The position numbers and the translations under genes are program-made. From positions 1-64,000 of the forward strand of contig NZ_JBNATX010000004.1 of assembly GCF_049701115.1 (NCBI RefSeq): a stretch of DNA of 64,000 bases, read 5' to 3'. This stretch comes from Thermoanaerobacter sp049701115 (lineage in GTDB: Bacteria > Bacillota > Thermoanaerobacteria > Thermoanaerobacterales > Thermoanaerobacteraceae). Of the stretch, positions 1 to 7,817 are shown piece after piece. A model generated the notes under the pieces. That model had not been told where the DNA came from. It made no database searches and saw nothing but the letters and a program-made list of their open reading frames with translations. Position 1 is the first letter of the stretch, and each line of letters begins with the position of its first letter.

Positions 1-30
1 ACAATATTTAGAGCAAAATTTGTGAAATTT

Positions 31-72
31 GGAACGAAAGTGTCATTTTGGGGAACGAAAATGCATTTTTCG
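31..72. repeat. Tandem imperfect 21-bp repeat at the left edge
   Basis: Two consecutive units of 21 bases both begin GGAACGAAA, followed by GTGTCATTTT in the first and ATGCATTTTT in the second. They lie just outside the terminator of the neighbouring operon. Short multiple repeats near an end are typical of some insertion sequences such as the IS21 family, but no transposase is visible because the window starts here, so this assignment is a guess. Confidence 0.4.
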
Positions 73-98
73 CCTAATATTTTACAATTAGAAATTAC

Positions 99-123
99 AA
101 AAAATTGAGGAGAATACCTCCTC
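99..123 (-). terminator. Intrinsic terminator of the ABC exporter operon
   Basis: On the minus strand GAGGAG and CTCCTC form a 6-bp stem (107-112 with 118-123) with a 5-base loop, followed by AATTTTTT. It lies about 115 bases past the stop of the last exporter gene and closes that minus-strand operon. Confidence 0.6.
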
Positions 124-143
124 TCATGTTATTTCTAGGTCAA

Positions 144-200
144 TTATACACCGTTAGTGACAACTACATGCCCACTCATCTTTCTCCTCTGTCTTCATAA
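144..200 (-). pseudogene. Relic of the 5' end of an ABC-transporter ATPase gene
   Basis: On the minus strand a strong ribosome site (GAGGAG) is followed by ATG at 179 and an 11-codon frame, MSGHVVVTNGV, ending at 144. Thirty-three bases covering this ribosome site and the first codons match the same region of the ATPase gene starting at 4493 at 28 positions, and the peptides align (MSRYVIEVANL). Similarity fades after about ten codons. I read it as the truncated first gene of a second, related transporter operon. A genuine 11-residue peptide gene is possible but less likely. Confidence 0.55.
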
Positions 201-237
201 ATTTAAAAATTAATCATAAAGGAAAATTATTAACTTT

Positions 238-1899
238 CTAAAAAATTCTTTGATTAATAGGAAACTTAATTATTTTATCCGCAATTTTAGACAAACTGGG
301 GTCATGTGAAATCACAATTACAATTTTATTTCTCTTAAGTTCAGTAAGTATCTTCATAAATGTCGCTATACCTTCTCTATCTAATGCATTTGTAGGTTCA
401 TCAAATATGAACACATCTGCTTCTTTTAGTAAAGACCTTGAAATTGCTATTCTCTGTCTTTCGCCTCCTGATATATTAGACGATTTTTCATTGATTTCTG
501 TATCATATTTTTTATCAAAAGATCCAATAAAGTCCAGTAAATTAATCTTATGTATTTTATTAATAATCTCTTCTTTATTCGTGTCTTCTTTGCCATAAAC
601 CAGATTGTTATATATGGTATCTTCTAAAAGATAAGGATGCTGCTCCGTAAAAGAAATAAGTTTTTTTCTCACAGAATACATATTAAGCTCTTCTATAGGA
701 ATTCCGTTATACAAAATACTTCCCTCTTTAGGTCTATATATTCCAAGCAGTGTATGCACAAATGTAGATTTACCTGCGCCATTTTCACCCACTATCAGAT
801 AAATATTGCCTTTTTCAAAACGACATGAGACATTATTAAAAATCTCCTTTTCACCTATCAAAACCGTTAAATTCACGCATTCTATTACATTTATCTCATT
901 AATAACCTTATCCCCATTGTGCTCTTTTTCCATGCTGATAAGTTCATTTATTCTGTCCTTTGCAACTTTATATTTCTGATAGGATTTCCCACTTTCAATA
1001 ATACTTGCAACTCCCGGTATTAAAATTTGTACATATATAATAGCAGTAGTTAAATTTCCTATTGTGGTTGTGCCCTTGCCCAAGGATATACCCAGTACAA
1101 TTATTACAACAGCAAAAAACAGGCGGGTCATTAAATTTGAGAGATTGGATATCCAAAAATCGTACCTTAAAAATTTAATAGAGGACTTTACAAATGGTAT
1201 GCTTGCTTTTAAAAATTCACTGTCAATTTCCTCATACCATGAGTTAATCTTTATTACCAGTATATTAAATAATTGTCTGCCTATCCTTGAAAAAAATTGA
1301 GCTTGTTTTTCCAACATATCTTTATTTAAAGAATAATAACGAGCTTGAGAAAGTTTGTAAAACATTATATACATTGACACAATGAGTAAAGATAAAAATC
1401 CCAGCAGTGTATTTATGCTAAAAAGTATTGGAATCAGTGCTGTTATTTTTAACATTTCTATTACTGCATAAGGGAATTTCTCTACAACACAGTCTGATAT
1501 AGTAACAGAATCATTATTAATCCTCTGTGCAAGATACTGTCCGTTAATGCTTGATATTTTTTCATAAGGTAGCCTTTTGACCTCATACATAATATCAGAT
1601 TCAATATCTATTAGCATATAATTTGAAATTTTTACGTTTAGATAGTAAGCTATGTACATGCTGATAAATTCTAAAATTATCAATAGGGTAAATTTCAATA
1701 AAAATTCTCTGATAGTCAAATTCACGCTGATTTCAACTTTTGTTATATAATCTATGTACATTCCAATATATGTAGGGATATATATCAAAATTGCAGTGTA
1801 AATTAATCTAACAAATATTAAAAAAGCATAACTGTATTTATACTTATTAAGATATGGAAGAATTTTAAACTTTCCCCTTTTAAATCTATAATCTACCAT
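238..1899 (-). CDS. ABC exporter with fused membrane and ATPase domains
   Basis: A 553-residue half-transporter that should work as a homodimer in the membrane. Residues 1 to about 320 form a six-helix ABC-exporter membrane domain. The ATPase domain has Walker A GENGAGKS at 371-378, a Q-loop Gln420, the signature ISGGERQR at 476-483, Walker B with DEPT at 500-503 and the switch His532, so it looks active. The substrate cannot be read from the sequence; lipids, peptides and drugs are all possible. It is the last gene of the operon, 15 bases after the upstream permease, with a GAGGAGG ribosome site. The ATPase and two permeases upstream form a separate complete ABC-2 exporter. Confidence 0.85.
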   Translation of the reverse strand: MVDYRFKRGKFKILPYLNKYKYSYAFLIFVRLIYTAILIYIPTYIGMYIDYITKVEISVNLTIREFLLKFTLLIILEFISMYIAYYLNVKISNYMLIDIESDIMYEVKRLPYEKISSINGQYLAQRINNDSVTISDCVVEKFPYAVIEMLKITALIPILFSINTLLGFLSLLIVSMYIMFYKLSQARYYSLNKDMLEKQAQFFSRIGRQLFNILVIKINSWYEEIDSEFLKASIPFVKSSIKFLRYDFWISNLSNLMTRLFFAVVIIVLGISLGKGTTTIGNLTTAIIYVQILIPGVASIIESGKSYQKYKVAKDRINELISMEKEHNGDKVINEINVIECVNLTVLIGEKEIFNNVSCRFEKGNIYLIVGENGAGKSTFVHTLLGIYRPKEGSILYNGIPIEELNMYSVRKKLISFTEQHPYLLEDTIYNNLVYGKEDTNKEEIINKIHKINLLDFIGSFDKKYDTEINEKSSNISGGERQRIAISRSLLKEADVFIFDEPTNALDREGIATFMKILTELKRNKIVIVISHDPSLSKIADKIIKFPINQRIF

Positions 1900-1914
1900 A
1901 CTAACCTCCTCCCC

Positions 1915-2688
1915 CTATCCCCTCCCCTGATATTTTACAAGACCTCTTTGCCAGAGTGTAAGTGATATTCCTGAAAATACAAGTAATAAAATTGCCTGAT
2001 AAGCAAATATTTCTTGAAAGCTTGAAAGTCCAATTAATATTCTTGCAGGAAAAGAGGAAAATATTATAACAGGTATAATTGTCATAAACACCTTCCTTAT
2101 GATGCCTGAATATATTACATCAGGATATTTAGCAAATTCCATCAAATCATCATATATATAAAACATGTTGTTTACCTCAAAAAACCAAAAGGAAAGAAGG
2201 CTTATACAAAAGTTTGAAACAGTATATATGATTAAAGATAAAATAAGTGAAATTACATAATAAACTAAGTTCATGCCTGTATGAATGTCATTCATCTTAA
2301 GTCCATAAATTAAAAGTATAAATCCAGGCAGTGCCCTCCATACTCTTCCAATATTCACTCTTTTAAGTAATATAAATGCAATTGTATTTACAGGCTTTAA
2401 TAGGTAAATCTCCAAATTCCCTCCCTTTACAGTTTCAGGCAAACTCAATATACCTCCTCTAAAGGTCATGTTATAGACCTCAATAAGGATAAAATAGGTC
2501 CCAAGTAAGACATACACATCTCCTAAAGTAAAGCCTCCTATTTCACTGACATTCAAATATATCACTCTAAAAAGTAAAAGGATACCAATTAAATAAACCA
2601 GTTGGGTAAAAAAGTTGAAGAATACATCAACCCTAAAAGCCAAATCCATTTTTAGCCTCAATTTAAAAAGGGACTTTATAAACCTCAT
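1915..2688 (-). CDS. ABC-2 type transporter permease (second subunit)
   Basis: A 257-residue integral membrane protein with about six hydrophobic helices and a basic N-terminus, resembling ABC-2 permeases of the DUF990-like group that occur in pairs. It should form the membrane pore with the permease at 2693 and be driven by the ATPase at 3477. The motif PETVKGGNLEIYLLKPVN near residue 90 is matched by IKDGSLSLWLTKSVNH in the partner, showing the two are paralogues. Start ATG follows GGAGG with good spacing; four bases separate it from the upstream gene. Substrate unknown. Confidence 0.8.
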   Translation of the reverse strand: MRFIKSLFKLRLKMDLAFRVDVFFNFFTQLVYLIGILLLFRVIYLNVSEIGGFTLGDVYVLLGTYFILIEVYNMTFRGGILSLPETVKGGNLEIYLLKPVNTIAFILLKRVNIGRVWRALPGFILLIYGLKMNDIHTGMNLVYYVISLILSLIIYTVSNFCISLLSFWFFEVNNMFYIYDDLMEFAKYPDVIYSGIIRKVFMTIIPVIIFSSFPARILIGLSSFQEIFAYQAILLLVFSGISLTLWQRGLVKYQGRG

Positions 2689-2692
2689 TTTA

Positions 2693-3484
2693 TTATCCTC
2701 CCGACGCAGTAAATCTCCTACTTCCTATTTTAAAGACTAAATGGCTTAATGACACTAAAATGAATATCCAAATTGCCATTGAAGCAAATTCAAAAGCAAT
2801 ATCTAATCCCGTCATTTTCCCTAAAAATATTTGTGCTGGTACATAGCCGCAAAACTTAAAGGGCAAAAAAAGCCATAGGCTTTTAGCTGGCAGCAAATCC
2901 AGCGGAATCAACATACCAGATAAAAGTGCAACAATCCCTTCAGAAAAATATATAATGTATGTACTTCTCTCAAACCAAAAGCTCAAAAGGTTAAGTATAT
3001 AACCATAACTAAACCCTATTACTATTCCACCCATCCAAAATAAAATACTTAAAAAATATGTACTGGCTTCCTTTGGAATTACAACATAATCTTTTAGTAT
3101 AATTGATACCACTATAACTCCTGCTATTCCAAAAATCCACTGTATTATCCATGAACCAATAAGCCTAAAAAGATAGAGAAGATAATGGTTCACAGACTTT
3201 GTGAGCCAAAGGCTTAAACTTCCATCTTTTATACTTTCCCCTATTTCAATCCAAGCAGAATAAGGAGTATTCATTACAAAAAATTGTGTCACAATAAAAT
3301 ATGTAACCATATCTGAAAGGTTATATCCTCCAATGCTTCCTCCATGGGAAAGTATTGTCTTCCAGAGAAAGAAAAGGGCTAACGGCGGAATAAGCACCAC
3401 TGTTAAGTAAAATAAAGAATTTGCTTTGTACTGAAGCATTCTCTTGACTTCACATTTTGCACTTTCTAAATATAGCCTAATCAT
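2693..3484 (-). CDS. ABC-2 type transporter permease (first subunit)
   Basis: A 263-residue membrane protein with about six predicted helices, paralogous to the next gene in the operon. I place the start at ATG 3484, preceded by GGGGAAGG, rather than at the in-frame GTG five codons earlier that lies inside that ribosome site; the gene overlaps the end of the ATPase gene by eight bases. ABC-2 permease pairs next to an ATPase usually export polysaccharides, drugs or peptides; nothing here narrows the choice. Confidence 0.8.
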   Translation of the reverse strand: MIRLYLESAKCEVKRMLQYKANSLFYLTVVLIPPLALFFLWKTILSHGGSIGGYNLSDMVTYFIVTQFFVMNTPYSAWIEIGESIKDGSLSLWLTKSVNHYLLYLFRLIGSWIIQWIFGIAGVIVVSIILKDYVVIPKEASTYFLSILFWMGGIVIGFSYGYILNLLSFWFERSTYIIYFSEGIVALLSGMLIPLDLLPAKSLWLFLPFKFCGYVPAQIFLGKMTGLDIAFEFASMAIWIFILVSLSHLVFKIGSRRFTASGG

Positions 3485-4493
3485 TTTCCTTCCCCTCACT
3501 GTAGAATCTATAAACCACTTCTTCTAATGTTGGCTCCATAATTTCAATATCTGAAATATTGTATTTGTTTAAAATTTCTTTTGCCACATCCTTTGAAATG
3601 CTTTCTTCTGCACTAATTGTAAGGCAGTTTTCTTCCTTTGATATGACCGATACACCTTCTATATTCTGCAATTCTTTTTCTAAATTTTCATCAAATACCT
3701 CATCAAAACATATTTTTATAAATTTCCTCCCAAATATTCTTTTCTTGAGTCCCTCAATATCTCCGTCATATAATTTCCGACCTTTATCAATCATTATCAC
3801 CCTTGAAGCACATTTTTCTATGTCTTTCATATTATGGCTTGTGAGCATTACGGTAGCCTTATAATCCTTTACATACTCCTTCAAAAAATTGTGAAGTTCA
3901 TTTTGAGAAAATATGTCAAGCCCAAGAGTTGGTTCGTCTAATAAAATTAACTTTGGTTCCCATAGCAAATTTGCAACTATCTCCGCTTTTTTTCTCTGCC
4001 CATGGGAAAGGTTTCTCACAGGACTTTTTAAAATATCTTTTATCTTCATCATTTCAGAAAGTTTGTCTACTCTATTTTTATATTCGCTATGCGAAAGATT
4101 GTAAATTTCTTTTATGAAATAAAAACCGTCCAAAACAGGTAGGTCCCATGCTACCTCTTCAAGAAATCCCCTTGATGCCATAATAAAGCTTACTTTAGAT
4201 AGAAATTTTTTACTCCTTTTGTATGGAATTTCATCAAGCACACGAACTTCTCCTTCTGTAGGGAAAAGGACTCCTGCAAGAATTTTCAAAGTAGTAGTTT
4301 TGCCTGCCCCATTTGGTCCTATATATCCTACAATTTCTCCTTCTCCTACATTAAAAAAAACTCCTCTTAATGCTTCAACTTCTTCATATAAAGGTTTAAA
4401 TACACTCTTTACACTTTCTATAAGGCCTGCCTCTTTTACCTGTCTTCTATAAATTTTTGTAAGATTGGCCACTTCAATTACATACCTACTCAT
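3477..4493 (-). CDS. ABC-2 type transporter ATP-binding protein
   Basis: A 338-residue ATPase that powers the two permeases downstream. Walker A GPNGAGKTT is at 59-67, the signature LSHGQ at 162-166 and Walker B with DEPT around 186-189. An extra C-terminal region of roughly 100 residues resembles the regulatory extension found in Nat/Drr-type exporters. It is the first gene of the four-gene operon; the start has a strong GAGGAG site. The same leader and first codons recur in degraded form at 144-200. Confidence 0.85.
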   Translation of the reverse strand: MSRYVIEVANLTKIYRRQVKEAGLIESVKSVFKPLYEEVEALRGVFFNVGEGEIVGYIGPNGAGKTTTLKILAGVLFPTEGEVRVLDEIPYKRSKKFLSKVSFIMASRGFLEEVAWDLPVLDGFYFIKEIYNLSHSEYKNRVDKLSEMMKIKDILKSPVRNLSHGQRKKAEIVANLLWEPKLILLDEPTLGLDIFSQNELHNFLKEYVKDYKATVMLTSHNMKDIEKCASRVIMIDKGRKLYDGDIEGLKKRIFGRKFIKICFDEVFDENLEKELQNIEGVSVISKEENCLTISAEESISKDVAKEILNKYNISDIEIMEPTLEEVVYRFYSEGKEND

Positions 4494-4531
4494 TTTTCTC
4501 CTCTGCCTTTCAAAAATTATGTTTAAAATCC

Positions 4532-4669
4532 TTATTCCCTCTTTATAAATAAATCAACATCTATCCACTTAACTTTACCTAATACATCAAGTAACCTGTC
4601 AATTTCTTTTGCCCTAGTAATTTTATTTTCTAATTTTAGGGTATTGACATCTTACCGTGAGTCTCCTTT
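4532..4669 (-). pseudogene. Frameshifted small ORF upstream of the ABC operon
   Basis: On the minus strand an AAAGGAG site precedes ATG at 4650, which reads MSIP and then stops. Shifting frame by one base gives about 38 sense codons, from DVNTLKLENKITRAKEIDRL through LLDVLGKVKWIDVDLFIKRE, ending at TAA 4534-4532. The composition looks coding and amphipathic. I interpret a small gene of about 40 codons broken by a single-base indel, or a sequencing error. The product is not recognised. Confidence 0.4.
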
Positions 4670-4722
4670 CCTAAATTTCTATACTTTTCCCATTTTCATT
4701 GTACAATAAAATAAATGTCATG

Positions 4723-4741
4723 TATACTATATTTTAGTATA
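4723..4741. promoter_or_regulatory. Inverted repeat TATACTA-n5-TAGTATA
   Basis: A perfect 7-bp inverted repeat with a 5-base spacer lies in the 320-base gap between the ABC operon and the LuxR-type gene. On the minus strand its edge overlaps a weak promoter-like pair (TATACA, 17 bases, TACAAT ending near 4699) that could drive the ABC operon. It could be an operator for a dimeric regulator. The rest of the 4494-4813 gap holds only the frameshifted mini-ORF and AT-rich DNA. Confidence 0.35.
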
Positions 4742-4813
4742 GTTTTTATTACATTTACAGTTAATGTTTACATAATTAAGCACAAAAATTATGCTAAAGT
4801 ATAGCCTCAAATT

Positions 4814-5095
4814 TTAGTCCATATCTATCAAGTTTAGCTTAATCGCCTTTGCCACCGCTTCTTTGATATTTTTTACCTCAAGTTTTTCTACTATTTTTCT
4901 CTTGTGATATTTCACAGTCACAACCCCTATCCCAAGAGTTTCTGCTATGTCTAATTCTCTGTATCCCTTTGCCTCTAATGCCAGTATTTTTATCTGGTTG
5001 TCATTTAATTTTATCTTTATCTCATTTAGCTCTTTTTCTTTTACTATCTTTTCATACTCAGTTGCTATTTTCTCAGCCAGCAGTTTTATTACCAT
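4814..5095 (-). CDS. Stand-alone LuxR-type helix-turn-helix protein
   Basis: A 93-residue protein that is almost only a LuxR/GerE DNA-binding domain: residues 28-90 carry the LNDNQIKILAL start, the RELDIAETLGIGVVTVKYHK turn-helix core and the C-terminal helix. A short charged coiled-coil-like stretch precedes it; no receiver or sensor domain is present. The reading frame stays open upstream through a possible TTG start (ten codons earlier) to a stop, and neither start has a convincing ribosome site, so it may be the tail of a degraded larger regulator. Target unknown; it sits between the ABC exporter operon and the glycogen operon. Confidence 0.6.
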   Translation of the reverse strand: MVIKLLAEKIATEYEKIVKEKELNEIKIKLNDNQIKILALEAKGYRELDIAETLGIGVVTVKYHKRKIVEKLEVKNIKEAVAKAIKLNLIDMD

Positions 5096-5178
5096 TGATG
5101 CTTCATCCGCAATCTTTTTATCAATAGTTGATTATCATATTCTCATTTTCTTATTATTATAGGCGATATAATAAAAAT

Positions 5179-5196
5179 GAGGAGAATAATCTCCTC
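5179..5196 (-). terminator. Intrinsic terminator of the glycogen operon
   Basis: Minus-strand stem GAGGAG/CTCCTC with a 6-base loop followed by ATTTTTAT, 19 bases after the glgA stop. It is nearly the same hairpin as the terminator at 107-123. Confidence 0.65.
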
Positions 5197-5214
5197 CCAT
5201 TAATATAACACGCT

Positions 5215-6651
5215 CTAATCTATCAACAAATTTTCGTAAAGTAAAAGATATTCTTTGGCTGAGGCATTCCAGCTGTGGTCTACTTCCATAGCCTGCCTTA
5301 CTATGCTATTCCACCTATCCTTATCTTTATATATTGATAGGGCATACTCTATTACATGAAGCATATCGTGGGCATTGTAGTTTGTAAATGAGAAACCATT
5401 CCCTTCGCCAGTGTACTCATTATAGGGAGTCACTGTATCTTTAAGTCCCCCCGTTTCTCTCACAATTGGAAGACTTCCATACCTCTGGGCTACCTGCTGG
5501 CTTATACCACAGGGTTCAAATAAAGAAGGCATTAAAAACATATCCGAGGATGCATATATCTTTTTGGCCATAGAGTCGCTAAAATCAATTATCGCAGCCA
5601 TTTGAGATGGGTATTTAAAAGCAAAGTATTTAAAAGAATCTTCATAATTCTTTTCTCCTGTGCCAAGAACAACAAACTGAGCTCCTGTGCGCAGAATATC
5701 CTCTAATACGGCGAGTATCAAATCAATTCCTTTCTGGCTGGTAAGCCTTGATACAAGCCCTATTAAAGGTATATCCTCTCCTATTTCGAGTTTTAAATCT
5801 TTCTGAAGCATCACTTTGTTTTGCCTCTTCTTATCAAAAGAATTTATGTCGTAATTTATATATATGTCTTTATCCGTCTCAGGGTTATAAAAATCATAGT
5901 CGATTCCATTGACTATTCCTACCAGTTTGTCTCCTATTCCCCCAAGCAGTCCATGAAGGCCTTCACCGTAAAAAGGAGTTTTTATCTCTTCTGCATAAGT
6001 CTTGCTGACAGTTGTCACTTTGTCAGAGTATATGATTCCCCCCTTCATAAAAGAAATCCCATCATAGTATTTAAGTTTATCCTCCGCATAATATTCCTCT
6101 CCCAAAGACAAAAGATCTCCCAAAACTATCTTAGGAAATACTCCCTGAAATTTTAAGTTATGTATAGTAAATACTGTTTTTATTTTTCTATGCACATCGC
6201 TCTCGCTGTAGTGAGCCTTTAAAAGAACGGGTACAATGCCTGTGTGCCAGTCATTACAATGAATTATATCCGGTTTAAAATCCTCCAAATAATATATAGA
6301 TTCTAAAATGGCTCTACTAAAGTAAGCAAATCTTTCCCCATCGTCATAATATCCGTAGTATTGATGCCTTTTAAAATAATATTCATTGTCCAAAAGGTAA
6401 TAAGGAATTCCTTCAAATTCTACATATTCAATTCCGCAATATTGATTTCTCCAGCCCACAGGCACTATAAAATTTGCAATGTGTTTTACTTGAGCCATGT
6501 ACTCCGGGGGTATTTGTCCATATTTAGGAAGCATGACTCTTACATCCAAACCCAACCCTCTCAATGCCTTTGGCAAAGAATAAGCGACATCCGAAAGACC
6601 TCCTACCCTTGCAAAAGGATAGGCTTCTGAAGCTACAAACAGTACTTTCAT
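5215..6651 (-). CDS. glgA: Glycogen synthase (ADP-glucose type)
   Basis: A 478-residue GT5 glucosyltransferase that extends alpha-1,4-glucan chains from ADP-glucose in the cytoplasm. The N-terminal EAYPFARVGGLSDV corresponds to the nucleotide-sugar loop KxGGL, here with Arg15 in place of the usual Lys; the C-terminal half has the conserved SLFEPCGISQQ motif with the catalytic-site Glu. Length is normal. Start ATG overlaps the glgD stop by four bases (ATGA), so the two are translationally coupled; it is the last gene of glgB-glgC-glgD-glgA. Confidence 0.95.
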   Translation of the reverse strand: MKVLFVASEAYPFARVGGLSDVAYSLPKALRGLGLDVRVMLPKYGQIPPEYMAQVKHIANFIVPVGWRNQYCGIEYVEFEGIPYYLLDNEYYFKRHQYYGYYDDGERFAYFSRAILESIYYLEDFKPDIIHCNDWHTGIVPVLLKAHYSESDVHRKIKTVFTIHNLKFQGVFPKIVLGDLLSLGEEYYAEDKLKYYDGISFMKGGIIYSDKVTTVSKTYAEEIKTPFYGEGLHGLLGGIGDKLVGIVNGIDYDFYNPETDKDIYINYDINSFDKKRQNKVMLQKDLKLEIGEDIPLIGLVSRLTSQKGIDLILAVLEDILRTGAQFVVLGTGEKNYEDSFKYFAFKYPSQMAAIIDFSDSMAKKIYASSDMFLMPSLFEPCGISQQVAQRYGSLPIVRETGGLKDTVTPYNEYTGEGNGFSFTNYNAHDMLHVIEYALSIYKDKDRWNSIVRQAMEVDHSWNASAKEYLLLYENLLID

Positions 6652-7793
6652 CTTATATTTTCTCCTGCCTTTCTAAGCAAATTTTCAACTATCTCACCTT
6701 TCTCTATGACAACAGGAAACTTTTTGTCCCCAATTAATCTTTTCCCTTCTTCTATTATCACATTTTTATCCAGTATGGCATTTTTCAAAAATGCCCCTTT
6801 TTCGATTATGCAATTTGAAAACACTATAGAATCCTCCACCACTGCCCCTTCTTTTATCTCAACTCCCCTTGAGATTATGCTGTTTTTGACCCGCCCTTTT
6901 ATGAGGCAGCCATTTGAAATAAGAGAATTTTCAACCTCACAGCCTTCGTAATATTTTGTAGGAGGAGAATCATTTGTTTTTGTATAAATTTTACCTCCTT
7001 CAAAAAACAGCTCTCTCCTTACTCTCAAGTCCAATATATCCATTGAAGTTAAATAATAGTTTCTAACCGAGTTTACACAGCTCAAATAGCCTTTATATTC
7101 GTACGCTCCTACTTTTAATTTATCTAAACTGTCATATATACACTCTTTAAAGGAATTGTATTTGCTCTTCTCTATAGCCCTGTAAATAAAGTCTATTAAA
7201 AGTTCTTTTTTCAATATAAAAGTCTCCATAGAAATATTGACACTTGCATTAAGCCCTAAAAGTCTTCCCACACTTAAAACTTCATTCTCATCACCTAAAT
7301 TGAGCACATCGCAGTTTAAAAATCTTCCTTCACTATTATTTACTTTTTTATACAAAACCGTAATATCATTTCCCATCTCTTCATGATACCTGGCAACTTC
7401 ATTAAAATCAATTTTGTATATCATCCTGGAAGAAGCAAGTATTATGTGGTCACCGGAACTTCTGTAAAAAAACTCCATATTATTTTTTAAAAGTTTTGCA
7501 TCGCTTATAGGCGAATTTTCTAAAGAATAATTAAATATAAACAAGCCTCCGTTTTTTCTATTTAAATCCCAAGGTTTGCCGGTACCTAAATGGTCAACTA
7601 AGGACCGGGAGTGGGTCTGCCCAAAAATTCCTACAGTTTTCACACCAGCATTTACAAGATTTGAAAGTATAAAATCTATCACACGGTATCTTCCAAAAAT
7701 TATAACAGAAGCAAGAGGTCTATTTACTGTAAGACTTTTTAAATTACCCTCTTCTTCATTTAAATTTAACACACCTATATAGTTGGCAAGCAT
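6648..7793 (-). CDS. glgD: Glycogen biosynthesis protein GlgD (ADP-glucose pyrophosphorylase-like)
   Basis: A 381-residue homologue of GlgC that in Firmicutes partners GlgC. The N-terminus lacks the GGxGxRL nucleotide-binding loop (LNLNEEEGNLKSLT at that place), while the later RYRVIDFILSNLVNAG and the C-terminal left-handed beta-helix repeats are kept. This fits the known role as a mainly non-catalytic subunit that raises GlgC activity. Start ATG follows GGGAGGAG. Lies between glgC and glgA. Confidence 0.93.
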   Translation of the reverse strand: MLANYIGVLNLNEEEGNLKSLTVNRPLASVIIFGRYRVIDFILSNLVNAGVKTVGIFGQTHSRSLVDHLGTGKPWDLNRKNGGLFIFNYSLENSPISDAKLLKNNMEFFYRSSGDHIILASSRMIYKIDFNEVARYHEEMGNDITVLYKKVNNSEGRFLNCDVLNLGDENEVLSVGRLLGLNASVNISMETFILKKELLIDFIYRAIEKSKYNSFKECIYDSLDKLKVGAYEYKGYLSCVNSVRNYYLTSMDILDLRVRRELFFEGGKIYTKTNDSPPTKYYEGCEVENSLISNGCLIKGRVKNSIISRGVEIKEGAVVEDSIVFSNCIIEKGAFLKNAILDKNVIIEEGKRLIGDKKFPVVIEKGEIVENLLRKAGENIR

Positions 7794-7817
7794 AAAATTC
7801 TCCTCCCTTCAGTTATT

